From a virus, in the IMG/VR virus record IMGVR_UViG_3300032240_001487, positions 1-26,449 of that record: 26,449 nt of DNA. One strand, written 5' to 3'. The translations under genes and the position numbers were made by a program. Under the pieces are notes generated by a model that was not told the DNA's origin, made no database searches, and was given only the letters and a program-made list of their open reading frames with translations. Below, piece by piece: positions 1-6,451 of the stretch (position 1 is the stretch's first letter; the number at the start of each line of letters is the position of its first letter).

Positions 1-534
1 ATTATGAATATGGCCAAAGACATGAAGCTTAAGTTTAAGTTGTTCAGTGATTGTGGTGAATAAATTGGCGCATCCAACGTGAGTACCTTGAATAGTTTTA
101 TCAAGGATAGACATAGGTGGGCCATGAGAGATCAAAACATTAGTATCTTTGGGAATCAAATCCCAATGTTGCTGGATAGCTGATCCACGCTTGCGATTAA
201 ATGCCCAATCAAAGAATTCTGGCTGAACAGGAGAACCCCAAAAGTTTAAACCTTCGATTGTAACGCCTTCGTCTTGCAAGTAATGTATGCCCGGTGGTAT
301 GATTGCGTTAATTTCAGAACGGCTCGCCTTCTCCATCCAAATATCATGGTTGCCAGCGATAGCAAGCTTGTATTTGTGTGGCAAAGCACCAAACCAATTA
401 AAAAATTCGACGCATTCAAAGTAATCTCCACGGTTACAGAAGTCTCCAGAGTGGATAATCATATCTCCATCTGGAATTTTGTTCTTAATGTGTCCGTGAA
501 GACCGTGCGTGTCAGATATGCAAATAATTTTCAT
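1..534 (-). CDS. calcineurin-like metallophosphoesterase, partial (C-terminus beyond left edge)
   Basis: The minus-strand frame is open from an ATG at 532-534 to the window edge, giving 178 residues with no stop. It shows the metallophosphoesterase metal-binding blocks in order: SDTHG near the N-terminus, HSGDF at about 28-32, AGNHDIW at about 59-65, then SHGPP and FGHIHN near the edge. These are the Asp, His and Asn ligands of a two-metal phosphoesterase site. The family includes nucleotide phosphodiesterases and protein phosphatases, and the substrate here is unknown. The start codon overlaps the stop of the upstream gene as ATGA, which suggests translational coupling in one minus-strand operon. 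A few residues after the last histidine motif are probably missing. Family assignment is firm; the role (nucleotide or RNA-end metabolism) is inference. Confidence 0.88.
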   Translation of the reverse strand, partial: MKIICISDTHGLHGHIKNKIPDGDMIIHSGDFCNRGDYFECVEFFNWFGALPHKYKLAIAGNHDIWMEKASRSEINAIIPPGIHYLQDEGVTIEGLNFWGSPVQPEFFDWAFNRKRGSAIQQHWDLIPKDTNVLISHGPPMSILDKTIQGTHVGCANLFTTITEQLKLKLHVFGHIHN

Positions 535-740
535 TCAAATTCGATCATCCATCTTGAATCATTTTGTAAAAAGTCCCAAAGAATATTATACTCTGGCGAA
601 TCCTTGTCTTTTATGTCAAGTATAAGCGCAGTCATTTCGATTTCTTCTTCTATCTTCTCATGAAGATGGTCAATGTCTTTTTGCAAACGCAAAACGTGAC
701 CTTCAAGATTTTTTGGGATTTTTAGTTTTTGGTTTTGCAC
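531..740 (-). CDS. small hypothetical protein, 69 aa
   Basis: I do not recognise this protein. It is a charged, helical 69-residue product with a heptad-like stretch (LRLQKDIDHLHEKIEEEIE) that could form a short coiled coil, followed by an acidic tail. The likely start is GTG at 738-740, overlapping the end of the upstream gene by 38 bases. An internal ATG at the MTALILD segment is a shorter alternative. Its stop overlaps the ATG of the metallophosphoesterase as ATGA. The tight overlap on both sides supports a real gene, but no clear Shine-Dalgarno is visible before the GTG. Confidence 0.6.
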   Translation of the reverse strand: MQNQKLKIPKNLEGHVLRLQKDIDHLHEKIEEEIEMTALILDIKDKDSPEYNILWDFLQNDSRWMIEFE

Positions 741-1029
741 TTTTTTTGGTAGGTTTTTGTTTATACTTCTCTGTATCTATGCCATAGTAATTGCCGACAA
801 GACAAAATGCCGCTAAAAGAAGCTCGTAATATTCCATGTCTTCTTTTTCCCAATCTACAAAATTTTTCTGCGACTTATATCTATCTAAAGTTTGTTTGGT
901 GCATCCTAAATGGAATTTAATACTCGCCACAGCTATTGTGTCAAGCATATCGTCATTAATAATTTCACGCAAAACAGATTCTACTGTTGGGTACTTTAAA
1001 TAGTCTTCGTTTAACTTTAAATTTTTCAT
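703..1029 (-). CDS. hypothetical protein with possible HTH, 108 aa
   Basis: The start is placed at the ATG at 1027-1029 because an AAGGA Shine-Dalgarno lies just upstream, inside the end of the preceding gene. The frame stays open upstream to 1068, but that extension would overlap the upstream gene and lacks a signal. The middle (SIKFHLGCTKQTLDRYK) looks like a helix-turn-helix of the kind seen in small packaging or regulatory proteins. It is followed by an aromatic helical segment and a Lys/Pro-rich tail (KPTKKSAKPKTKNPKKS) that could bind nucleic acid. A small-terminase-like or regulatory role is possible, but the gene sits far from the large terminase and on the other strand. Function is not assigned. 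Confidence 0.7.
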   Translation of the reverse strand: MKNLKLNEDYLKYPTVESVLREIINDDMLDTIAVASIKFHLGCTKQTLDRYKSQKNFVDWEKEDMEYYELLLAAFCLVGNYYGIDTEKYKQKPTKKSAKPKTKNPKKS

Positions 1030-1030
1030 A

Positions 1031-1213
1031 CTATTCCTTAGAGTGATCAGTATTAAACCAAATGTCAAGAGTTGCCGTTAAAAAATCGTGAAATTCATCA
1101 TCTTCTTCGACAGAATTAAAATGAATGTTGCGTTTTGCAAGTTCTTGATAGACCGCATTGGTCATGGCGGCAATATCTTCTTTGTAGATTTCTTTATTGG
1201 TTGTTATGCTCAT
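1031..1213 (-). CDS. small hypothetical protein, 60 aa
   Basis: This 60-residue acidic protein is predicted to be mostly helical (AAMTNAVYQELAKRN, then an acidic stretch and FHDFLTATLDIWF). It has no motif I recognise. Its ATG overlaps the stop of the upstream 186-aa gene as ATGA, and its own stop is followed within one base by the next ATG. These couplings are the main evidence that it is expressed as part of the minus-strand operon. Confidence 0.65.
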   Translation of the reverse strand: MSITTNKEIYKEDIAAMTNAVYQELAKRNIHFNSVEEDDEFHDFLTATLDIWFNTDHSKE

Positions 1214-1770
1214 GCGATTTTATGGAAAAAGTTAGCGATTGCTGTGAAAAATTTATATCTGTAGCGAGAAAATTTGCGGTAAGTACGAGTATGGAAAATA
1301 TACTTATTATACCAAAGATTATGATTTCTCATAAGTTCTTCTTTCCACTCTTTCTCTCTTTCTAATCTTTCTTTATTTGATTCTTTAGTGAATTTTACCA
1401 AAACGATGTTTTCGCAAATACCGTTAGTGAAAGTAGCTTCATATTCTTCCCAGCAATCCCAAATGTCAAGCACGTTCCGATGAGAAGTATAGAAATTAAC
1501 CTTACCATGATGAATAACTTGTTCAAGATACTCACCGCTTCTTTCCATATGACCGAAATTCCAACCATCAGATGATTTTTCTGGTTTAACATATTCGTTA
1601 ACTTTGTATTTTTTGACAAAAAGTTTTTTGTCTTGTAAGATATAAGTTTGTAACAAATTTTCCAAATCTTTAGTTTGAAAATCGCCATCATTTGAGTTTA
1701 GACCAAGGCAAATCATTTCCTCTGAGTAAGGAAGATTGTCGCTAACGATAAGTGTGTCGAACATTCCCAT
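1210..1770 (-). CDS. conserved phage hypothetical protein (MGMFD/FQTK type), 186 aa
   Basis: The protein opens with MGMFDTLIVSDNLP and has DFQTKDLENLLQTYIL at about residues 30-45. This pairing recurs in many phage and prophage proteins of unknown function: a GMFD start, a proline, an FQTK block, then a short beta strand and Lys-rich segment. The C-terminal part is charged, then basic and aromatic (about residues 125-186). The start could be the first ATG (1768-1770) or the second, two codons later; neither has a clear Shine-Dalgarno. It lies 4 bases after the AbrB-like gene and overlaps the 60-aa gene by 4 bases. The family resemblance is from memory of the pattern and carries no functional information. 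Confidence 0.72.
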   Translation of the reverse strand: MGMFDTLIVSDNLPYSEEMICLGLNSNDGDFQTKDLENLLQTYILQDKKLFVKKYKVNEYVKPEKSSDGWNFGHMERSGEYLEQVIHHGKVNFYTSHRNVLDIWDCWEEYEATFTNGICENIVLVKFTKESNKERLEREKEWKEELMRNHNLWYNKYIFHTRTYRKFSRYRYKFFTAIANFFHKIA

Positions 1771-1774
1771 AAGA

Positions 1775-2014
1775 TTATTTATTTATTTTGGAAAGGAGAT
1801 ATCCGTCTCCTGACGGAATTAAATCAACACTATCTCCTTCATTAAGTCCAGCCTTTTTGAGCATTTTTTTTGGAATTTTAATAAAGTAACCTTCTTCGTC
1901 TTGAAGAACAGGCACTTGCACCTTATTTTTCTTTTTAAAAATTTCGTCGATTCTGTTTGCGAACTCGTCAGAAGAAATAGAAGATGGGCGGCGTTTTGAT
2001 CCTTTTCCGTTCAT
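1775..2014 (-). CDS. AbrB/MazE-like swapped-hairpin protein with phage GKGSKRRP-type N-terminus
   Basis: The C-terminal half (about residues 32-77) reads as a SpoVT/AbrB-type swapped hairpin: VPVLQDEEGYFIKIPKKML, then AGLNEGDSVDLIPSGDGYLL. The I-P-K-x-(M/L)-x-K-x-G-(L/I)-x-x-G-D pattern is characteristic of AbrB and MazE DNA-binding antidotes. The N-terminus (MNGKGSKRRPSSISSDEF) resembles the start of small phage proteins with a GKGSKRRP box. It is the first gene of the minus-strand operon, beside the divergent intergenic region. A dimeric DNA-binding regulator of that region is plausible but inferred. No partner toxin is visible next door. Confidence 0.75.
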   Translation of the reverse strand: MNGKGSKRRPSSISSDEFANRIDEIFKKKNKVQVPVLQDEEGYFIKIPKKMLKKAGLNEGDSVDLIPSGDGYLLSKINK

Positions 2015-2066
2015 AAGTTATAGTAGTTCAAGAGGTGGTTTTTCCAGTTAAAGTGTAAAATTAATT
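2015..2066. promoter_or_regulatory. divergent intergenic region
   Basis: This 52-base AT-rich gap separates the minus-strand operon from the plus-strand late genes, so it should hold start signals for both directions. On the plus strand TGTAAAAT at 2054-2061 resembles the late-promoter-like motif seen before other genes here, but it lies only 5 bases before the ATG. No convincing -35/-10 pair was seen on the minus strand. Confidence 0.45.
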
Positions 2067-2432
2067 ATGGAAGATCAGATGAATTCTTTTGTGTCTCAAA
2101 ATTCGGTACTTTTGGTAGCGGGCGTTGTCTCATTGCTATTTAAAGAGTTTATTATTAACATTGTCAAGAGTATTATCTTTAAAATGACCTCTGGACTTAA
2201 AGAAGATGACGTTCTTATGTTTTGGGACGGCACAAAAAGTCCTGCGAGAATCGTGAGAATCGGATTAATGTCAACAACTTTATTTATTTACGATGTAAAC
2301 GAAGAAGGAATGGTGACTGGTGGCAGTCGTTTGGTAATGCAGAACGTAAAACTCGAAAATGTCAAGTTCTTGAAACGCCTTTCGATGATTGACGATGCTG
2401 ATCTCAAACAATTCAAAAAAAGTGTAAAATAA
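2067..2432 (+). CDS. membrane protein with MscS-like beta domain, 121 aa
   Basis: A hydrophobic segment at about residues 12-37 (SVLLVAGVVSLLFKEF onward) is followed by a small beta-rich domain. Its pattern fits the beta domain of MscS mechanosensitive channels: LKEDDVLMFWDG, then a hydrophobic strand, GLMSTTLFI, and a late VMQNVKL matching the usual 'IPNxxL'. A full MscS has three membrane helices and a larger C-terminal domain, so this would be a minimal version with one helix. The gene starts the plus-strand series and is 4 bases before the tail-tube-like gene. It could be a lysis or membrane accessory protein, or a structural protein that only resembles this fold. The resemblance is by eye. 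Confidence 0.6.
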   Translation: MEDQMNSFVSQNSVLLVAGVVSLLFKEFIINIVKSIIFKMTSGLKEDDVLMFWDGTKSPARIVRIGLMSTTLFIYDVNEEGMVTGGSRLVMQNVKLENVKFLKRLSMIDDADLKQFKKSVK

Positions 2433-2436
2433 TCAG

Positions 2437-3228
2437 ATGGCTTACGTTACTTACGATAAAATCAGAGCGTATTTTACTAACGCTGATAGCGCCACTGACA
2501 ACATCTTATACGCAACTAGTTTAAGCGCATCAAATACAACTAGTTTAAAAAGAGTTAGAAGAATTGGTCAGCAAATGGACTACTATATCCAGACTGGCCC
2601 AAAAAACTCAAGCATTTCTGCGAATGTTCTTTTGGTTTCTGGAGAAATCAACAAGATTATCAACTTAACTGGAGATTCGGTTACTGGTTCGCTGATTAAA
2701 GTTCCAGATTACCAGTTCAACAAGTGTTATTTAAAGAGTTTCTCTGCATCGTTTGAACCTTGGAAGGTTGCATCTGCGGCGCTTCAGTTTGACTCTTATG
2801 GATTAGCGACTGGCTCTGGAATTTACTCGTACGCAGAGCAACAAGCAGGAACTGGAAGCATTTTACTCTCTCCTTTAAGAGCAACAACAATTCAATTCAC
2901 TGCTCCAAATTTTTCCCACACTCCAATCTCTCAATATGAGAATATTTCTTTTGATATTCAAGTCGATAGAGTTCCAAACTTTGTTATTGGCTCGGAATAT
3001 CCAGAAAAAGTTAGTGTTTCTAAGATTACAAAATCTTTGCAAGTAAATGGACTATGCAATGCGGACTGGTTAGCGGACTATCAACCAAATACAACAGTAA
3101 CCTGTACAATTACAATGTCGGATGCTACTGTTTTTTCGGTAGCTGGCGTTTTATCTAATCAAACCTTCTCTGTTGATTCAAATGGAGTAGCTAAAGGAGG
3201 ATTACAGATTATTGAAGAGATGGTTTAA
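2437..3228 (+). CDS. virion structural protein, probable tail tube protein
   Basis: This 263-residue protein is rich in alternating polar/hydrophobic beta strands and short of charged helices, as expected for a structural protein. A middle block (VPDYQFNKCYLKSFSASFEPW, about residues 89-109) and a later one (FDIQVDRVPNFVIG) resemble tail-tube-type proteins, in which a strand pattern repeats around an aligned tube. No signal peptide or catalytic motif is visible. The ATG is 4 bases after the previous stop, with no clear Shine-Dalgarno. It is followed closely by phoH, so it belongs to the same late transcription unit. Tail tube is the best reading; another tail or baseplate protein is possible. 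Confidence 0.6.
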   Translation: MAYVTYDKIRAYFTNADSATDNILYATSLSASNTTSLKRVRRIGQQMDYYIQTGPKNSSISANVLLVSGEINKIINLTGDSVTGSLIKVPDYQFNKCYLKSFSASFEPWKVASAALQFDSYGLATGSGIYSYAEQQAGTGSILLSPLRATTIQFTAPNFSHTPISQYENISFDIQVDRVPNFVIGSEYPEKVSVSKITKSLQVNGLCNADWLADYQPNTTVTCTITMSDATVFSVAGVLSNQTFSVDSNGVAKGGLQIIEEMV

Positions 3229-3234
3229 CACTTT

Positions 3235-4014
3235 ATGGCAAAAAAAGCCCCTAAGAACAAGAAAACCAAACCTGCGGGAATCACAATCCCACAACTAAAA
3301 CAAGAAATCAAATTTAAAGAAAGAAAATTTAAGTTTTCAGATAAGCAACAAGACTTATTAAAAATACTTTTAAACGAGCAGACCAAAATCTCTTTCATCG
3401 CTGGACCAGCGGGAACATCAAAGACATTTATGGCTGTTTACGCAGCATTAAACCTCATTAGTAACAATGATAAAGAAATTATTTACATCAGAACAATCGC
3501 AGAGAGTGGAGAAAAGTCTCTAGGTGCACTACCCGGAACAGTTGGTGACAAATTCCAACCTTACCTGATTCCTCTTGAGGATAAAGTTCATGAAATTATT
3601 GAAGTTACTGATGCTCACCGTCTTAAAGACGATGGAAGACTTACAGCAGTACCAGTAAACTTCCTAAGAGGCAGCACATTCACTGATAAAATTATCATTG
3701 CTGACGAAGTGCAAAACTTTACAGCTAAAGAGATTACAACTCTCTTAACTAGAATTGGAGAAGGCACAAAAATCTTTTTATGCGGAGATTTTATGCAATC
3801 GGACATTAAAGTTAAGAATGGTTTCCTCGATTTTTTTGATCTTTTCACTGGAGAAGACTGCATGGAGAAAGGAATCTATACTTTTGAGTTCTCTGAAGAA
3901 GATATTAAAAGAAGCGAAATCTTAAAATTTGTTGTAAAGAAGATTAATAACATTAATCTCCGTTATAGAATAAAAGATGAGCAGCGCAACGTCAAAAACG
4001 TCTCAGTTGAATAG
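3235..4014 (+). CDS. phoH: PhoH-like P-loop ATPase
   Basis: PhoH-family ATPases are common in phages and are thought to be RNA-associated helicase or nuclease-linked ATPases; their phage role is unresolved. Here Walker A is GPAGTSKT at residues 57-64 and Walker B is IIIADEVQN at about 153-161. Between them lies the family block TIAESGEKSLGALPGTVGDK, and after them the sensor-like FLCGDFMQSD. The length of 259 residues fits the phage PhoH family, with a Lys-rich N-terminus ahead of the core. The final 38 bases overlap the next gene. Serine replaces the usual glycine in the P-loop (GTSKT instead of GTGKT), which may be a family variant and should still bind ATP. Confidence 0.93.
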   Translation: MAKKAPKNKKTKPAGITIPQLKQEIKFKERKFKFSDKQQDLLKILLNEQTKISFIAGPAGTSKTFMAVYAALNLISNNDKEIIYIRTIAESGEKSLGALPGTVGDKFQPYLIPLEDKVHEIIEVTDAHRLKDDGRLTAVPVNFLRGSTFTDKIIIADEVQNFTAKEITTLLTRIGEGTKIFLCGDFMQSDIKVKNGFLDFFDLFTGEDCMEKGIYTFEFSEEDIKRSEILKFVVKKINNINLRYRIKDEQRNVKNVSVE

Positions 4015-4321
4015 TTGGGCAAATATTATCAAGGTATTTGGCGGAATTTTGATCGCCTGTATATTGTATTACCTAAATACAACGTATGTAAAGAAGGATG
4101 ATTTTAATCCTGTTGCTTTAGAGATGAAGGTTCAGGCAGAGCAAATATCTTACGTTAACACAGAAGTAAAAAATATTTCTCGACGCCTTTCAAAGATAGT
4201 AGATGATGAAGGAAAGCCAGTTAATACGGACAAAATGGTTGAAATACAGAAAGATATAACTAAGATATTAGTAAAGCTGGAAAATCTTAACGATAAGGTT
4301 GACAGCATATCTAAAAAATAA
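3977..4321 (+). CDS. membrane protein with coiled-coil tail, 114 aa
   Basis: A single membrane helix lies at about residues 17-35 (IIKVFGGILIACILYYL), followed by KK and then a long charged helical region to the end with heptad spacing of Ile, Leu and Val. The likely topology is a short N-terminus inside and a C-terminal coiled coil outside, or the reverse. This architecture occurs in holin-, spanin- and virion-associated membrane proteins, but no diagnostic motif fixes one. The start at 3977 lies inside the end of phoH; the next methionine would remove the membrane helix, so the overlap is probably real. The stop is followed one base later by the zinc-ribbon gene. Confidence 0.7.
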   Translation: MSSATSKTSQLNSWANIIKVFGGILIACILYYLNTTYVKKDDFNPVALEMKVQAEQISYVNTEVKNISRRLSKIVDDEGKPVNTDKMVEIQKDITKILVKLENLNDKVDSISKK

Positions 4322-4322
4322 T

Positions 4323-4700
4323 ATGGCTATCACTTTCTGTTCATCGTGCGGCGCAAAACATGAGTATGTAGGATTTGCACCAAACTTTTGCTCGAAATGC
4401 GGCAATCCCTTTAACTCAAAAGCTATTCAACAGCCAACAGTAAAAGCACAGCAGAAACCAACTGCTATTCGTGGTTCGCAAGTAGAAGACGATGACGAGG
4501 ATTCTTCGGATATTGAGGAGCTTCCACACATAGAGTCGTTAGACGTTGAAATCGAAATGGAAGGAGGGTTTAAATCCTTCAACCTAGAAGATCTTCAACG
4601 GAATCCCATGCAAGCGCAAGCTAGAAAGTTTAAAGCAAAGCGTTCTGATGGTATTGATGGCCTATCTCCTGAAAAATATGGAAGCTCTAAAGCTGGGTAA
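4323..4700 (+). CDS. zinc-ribbon protein, 125 aa
   Basis: Two CxxC pairs, FCSSCG at residues 5-10 and FCSKCG at 22-27, form a compact zinc ribbon of the kind found at the start of many phage and host regulatory proteins. It is followed by a low-complexity Gln/Lys linker, an acidic stretch (VEDDDEDSSDIEEL) and a C-terminal part (DVEIEMEGGFKSFNLEDLQ) that may fold separately. The ATG at 4323 is preferred over a TTG in frame at 4299, because the TTG would overlap the upstream gene. The gene overlaps the start of the sigma-like gene. A role in binding nucleic acid or polymerase is plausible from the neighbour but is inference. Confidence 0.78.
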   Translation: MAITFCSSCGAKHEYVGFAPNFCSKCGNPFNSKAIQQPTVKAQQKPTAIRGSQVEDDDEDSSDIEELPHIESLDVEIEMEGGFKSFNLEDLQRNPMQAQARKFKAKRSDGIDGLSPEKYGSSKAG

Positions 4701-5385
4701 AATCACTTACGACGATAAGAAAGATGTAATAGACAAAATCATTGAGAAGCACAGATATATCTGGCAGCTCAAAGCTATTTGTTGGATGGATTACGAAGAT
4801 GTTGCACAGATTGTGCGCTTTCACATCTCAAAGAAGTGGCATATGTGGAAGCAAGATCGCCCACTTGAACCTTGGGTCGCTAGAATAACTTCTAATCAGA
4901 TTAAAAATCTGCTTCGCAATAATTATTTTAACTATACTCGCCCATGTTTAGGCTGTAAGTTTAATCAAGGTAACGAACCACCAGCTTGTTCGATTACGCC
5001 AAGCGGAAGACAATGCTCTGAGTGTCCTTTATATAGAAAATGGGAGAAAACAAAGAAGAGTGCATACGATGTTAAGCTTTGTGTGTCTATCGAAAGTCAT
5101 ACAGATGCTGTTCATTCAATGCGAGATCAGAATTTTGACATTTTATCTAGCGCCGCCCGCCTTCACGAAGAAATGAGATTGTACTTAGCTCCTAAACAAT
5201 ATAGAGTTTATACGAGACTTTTTGTTGATGGAGTAGATGAAGAAAAAGTAGCTGCTGAAATGGGTTATAAGACAAATGAGAAAGGCAAAAAAGCTGGATA
5301 CAAACAAATCAAAAATCTTAAGAAGCTATTTAGGCAAGTAGCTTTAAAAATTTTACAATCGGAGGACATTTTAAGTGGAAGCTAA
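4678..5385 (+). CDS. sigma-70-family-like factor, candidate phage late sigma factor
   Basis: Residues about 30-85 read like sigma region 2: CWMDYEDVAQIVRFHISKKW, then RPLEPWVARITSNQIKNLLRN. This is the helix pattern that binds core polymerase and the -10 element. Residues about 170-227 (LAPKQYRVYTRLFVDGVDEE, VAAEMGYKT, then a recognition-like helix) read like region 4. Between them is a cysteine cluster at about 90, 93, 104, 113 and 116, a probable zinc-binding insert. T4 gp55 shows that phages use small sigma factors for late genes. The start is uncertain: ATGs at 4648, 4657 and 4678 are in frame, and 4678 gives the shortest overlap with the zinc-ribbon gene. No good Shine-Dalgarno separates them. 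Confidence 0.75.
   Translation: MEALKLGKITYDDKKDVIDKIIEKHRYIWQLKAICWMDYEDVAQIVRFHISKKWHMWKQDRPLEPWVARITSNQIKNLLRNNYFNYTRPCLGCKFNQGNEPPACSITPSGRQCSECPLYRKWEKTKKSAYDVKLCVSIESHTDAVHSMRDQNFDILSSAARLHEEMRLYLAPKQYRVYTRLFVDGVDEEKVAAEMGYKTNEKGKKAGYKQIKNLKKLFRQVALKILQSEDILSGS
5361..5377 (+). promoter_or_regulatory. strong ribosome binding site fixing a GTG start
   Basis: A GGAGG sequence just upstream of the GTG at 5375, inside the end of the sigma-like gene, decides the start of the 358-aa gene. It is one of the strongest Shine-Dalgarno matches in the window. Confidence 0.65.
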
Positions 5386-6451
5386 AGAAGAAGCAACAGA
5401 TATTTCTTTTACAAACGAAGAAGCAGCAAAAATTAGAGACTTAGCCAAACAATTTCCTGATTTAAATACTATCACGCGCAAATTCTTTGCTAACGAAAAG
5501 CTAGATGGTCGATCTAAACAAGGAATCGCCATCAGATCATTCTTAGCGAGCAATAAAATTTCTTACAAAACATCAAAGTACGAGAAAGCGGCGGATATTC
5601 AATTTACCGATTCTCAAAAAGAGTTTATTATTGACCAGACAGCTATTGGACTGTCGGCAGTTAGAATTGCAGAACTTCTTTTTCCTGATCGTAGAATCGT
5701 TAACCTTGGAGTTGAGCAAAGAGCTGTTGCAAATTTTGTTAGAACTGCAAACGTTGAAGGCCAACTAGAATCTGAAACTGCTATTGGGGTAAAGTATTTA
5801 GTTCCACGTTCTGTTGAGCGTGTGGTGAATAAAATTAATCAAGCTACTGGCGAAAAAATTGATAAAGAAAAACTTAGCCGTCAACATAAGATGTGTATTG
5901 AGAAGCTAACAATCCATTTAGCTAACTCTCGGTTCCAAAAGATCATTAATTGTTATACGTCTCAAGAAGATCGTGATATTTTTGAAGAAGAATTCATTAG
6001 AATGACTTGGGATAAGCCGGACCTTACTGCTGACGAAGTTAATTTGTACATGAACGTGTGCAAAGAAATCATTAACTTAGAAACTACTTCAAGACACTTA
6101 GATAAGCTCAATAAAATGTTTGAAGATACTCAAGAGCAGAACGAAATGAGTATTCGTCTTGCGGAAATCATCAAAGCAAAAAGCGGCGAGTACCATCAAT
6201 GCGAAGGTCGCGTCGAAAGTCTTATCAAAAAACTTCAAGGCGACAGATCAGGACGCATTAACGCTAAACAAAAAGAAAATGCTTCTATCTTAGCTATTGT
6301 TCAGCTATTTCAAGACGAAGAAGAGCGCGCTAACATGATCAAGATCGCAGAAATGCAAAAGACTCTTGTTAGAGAAGAAGCTGGCAAGCTTGAAAGCATG
6401 GTAGAGTGGAAAGCTCGTATCTTGGGCATATCATTAGATGATGCCGTTTAA
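5375..6451 (+). CDS. conserved phage protein, candidate small terminase or packaging/regulatory protein, 358 aa
   Basis: The start is GTG at 5375 with a GGAGG upstream, overlapping the sigma-like gene by 11 bases. The first 125 residues seem to hold two related helical modules: one with FTNEEAAKIRDLAKQF and KLDGRSKQGIAIRSFL, one with FTDSQKEFIIDQTAIGLSAVRIAELLF. Both look like DNA-binding helix bundles. The rest is long and helical, with coiled-coil character at about residues 235-340. Position directly upstream of a nuclease and the large terminase makes a small-terminase or packaging role attractive, but small terminases are usually much shorter. I recall similar proteins in T4-like environmental phages, without a proven function. 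Confidence 0.7.
   Translation: MEAKEEATDISFTNEEAAKIRDLAKQFPDLNTITRKFFANEKLDGRSKQGIAIRSFLASNKISYKTSKYEKAADIQFTDSQKEFIIDQTAIGLSAVRIAELLFPDRRIVNLGVEQRAVANFVRTANVEGQLESETAIGVKYLVPRSVERVVNKINQATGEKIDKEKLSRQHKMCIEKLTIHLANSRFQKIINCYTSQEDRDIFEEEFIRMTWDKPDLTADEVNLYMNVCKEIINLETTSRHLDKLNKMFEDTQEQNEMSIRLAEIIKAKSGEYHQCEGRVESLIKKLQGDRSGRINAKQKENASILAIVQLFQDEEERANMIKIAEMQKTLVREEAGKLESMVEWKARILGISLDDAV

Noticed and set aside
274-663. 129-codon plus-strand frame opposite the metallophosphoesterase
   Set aside because: The minus strand carries conserved catalytic motifs in order; the plus frame has none.
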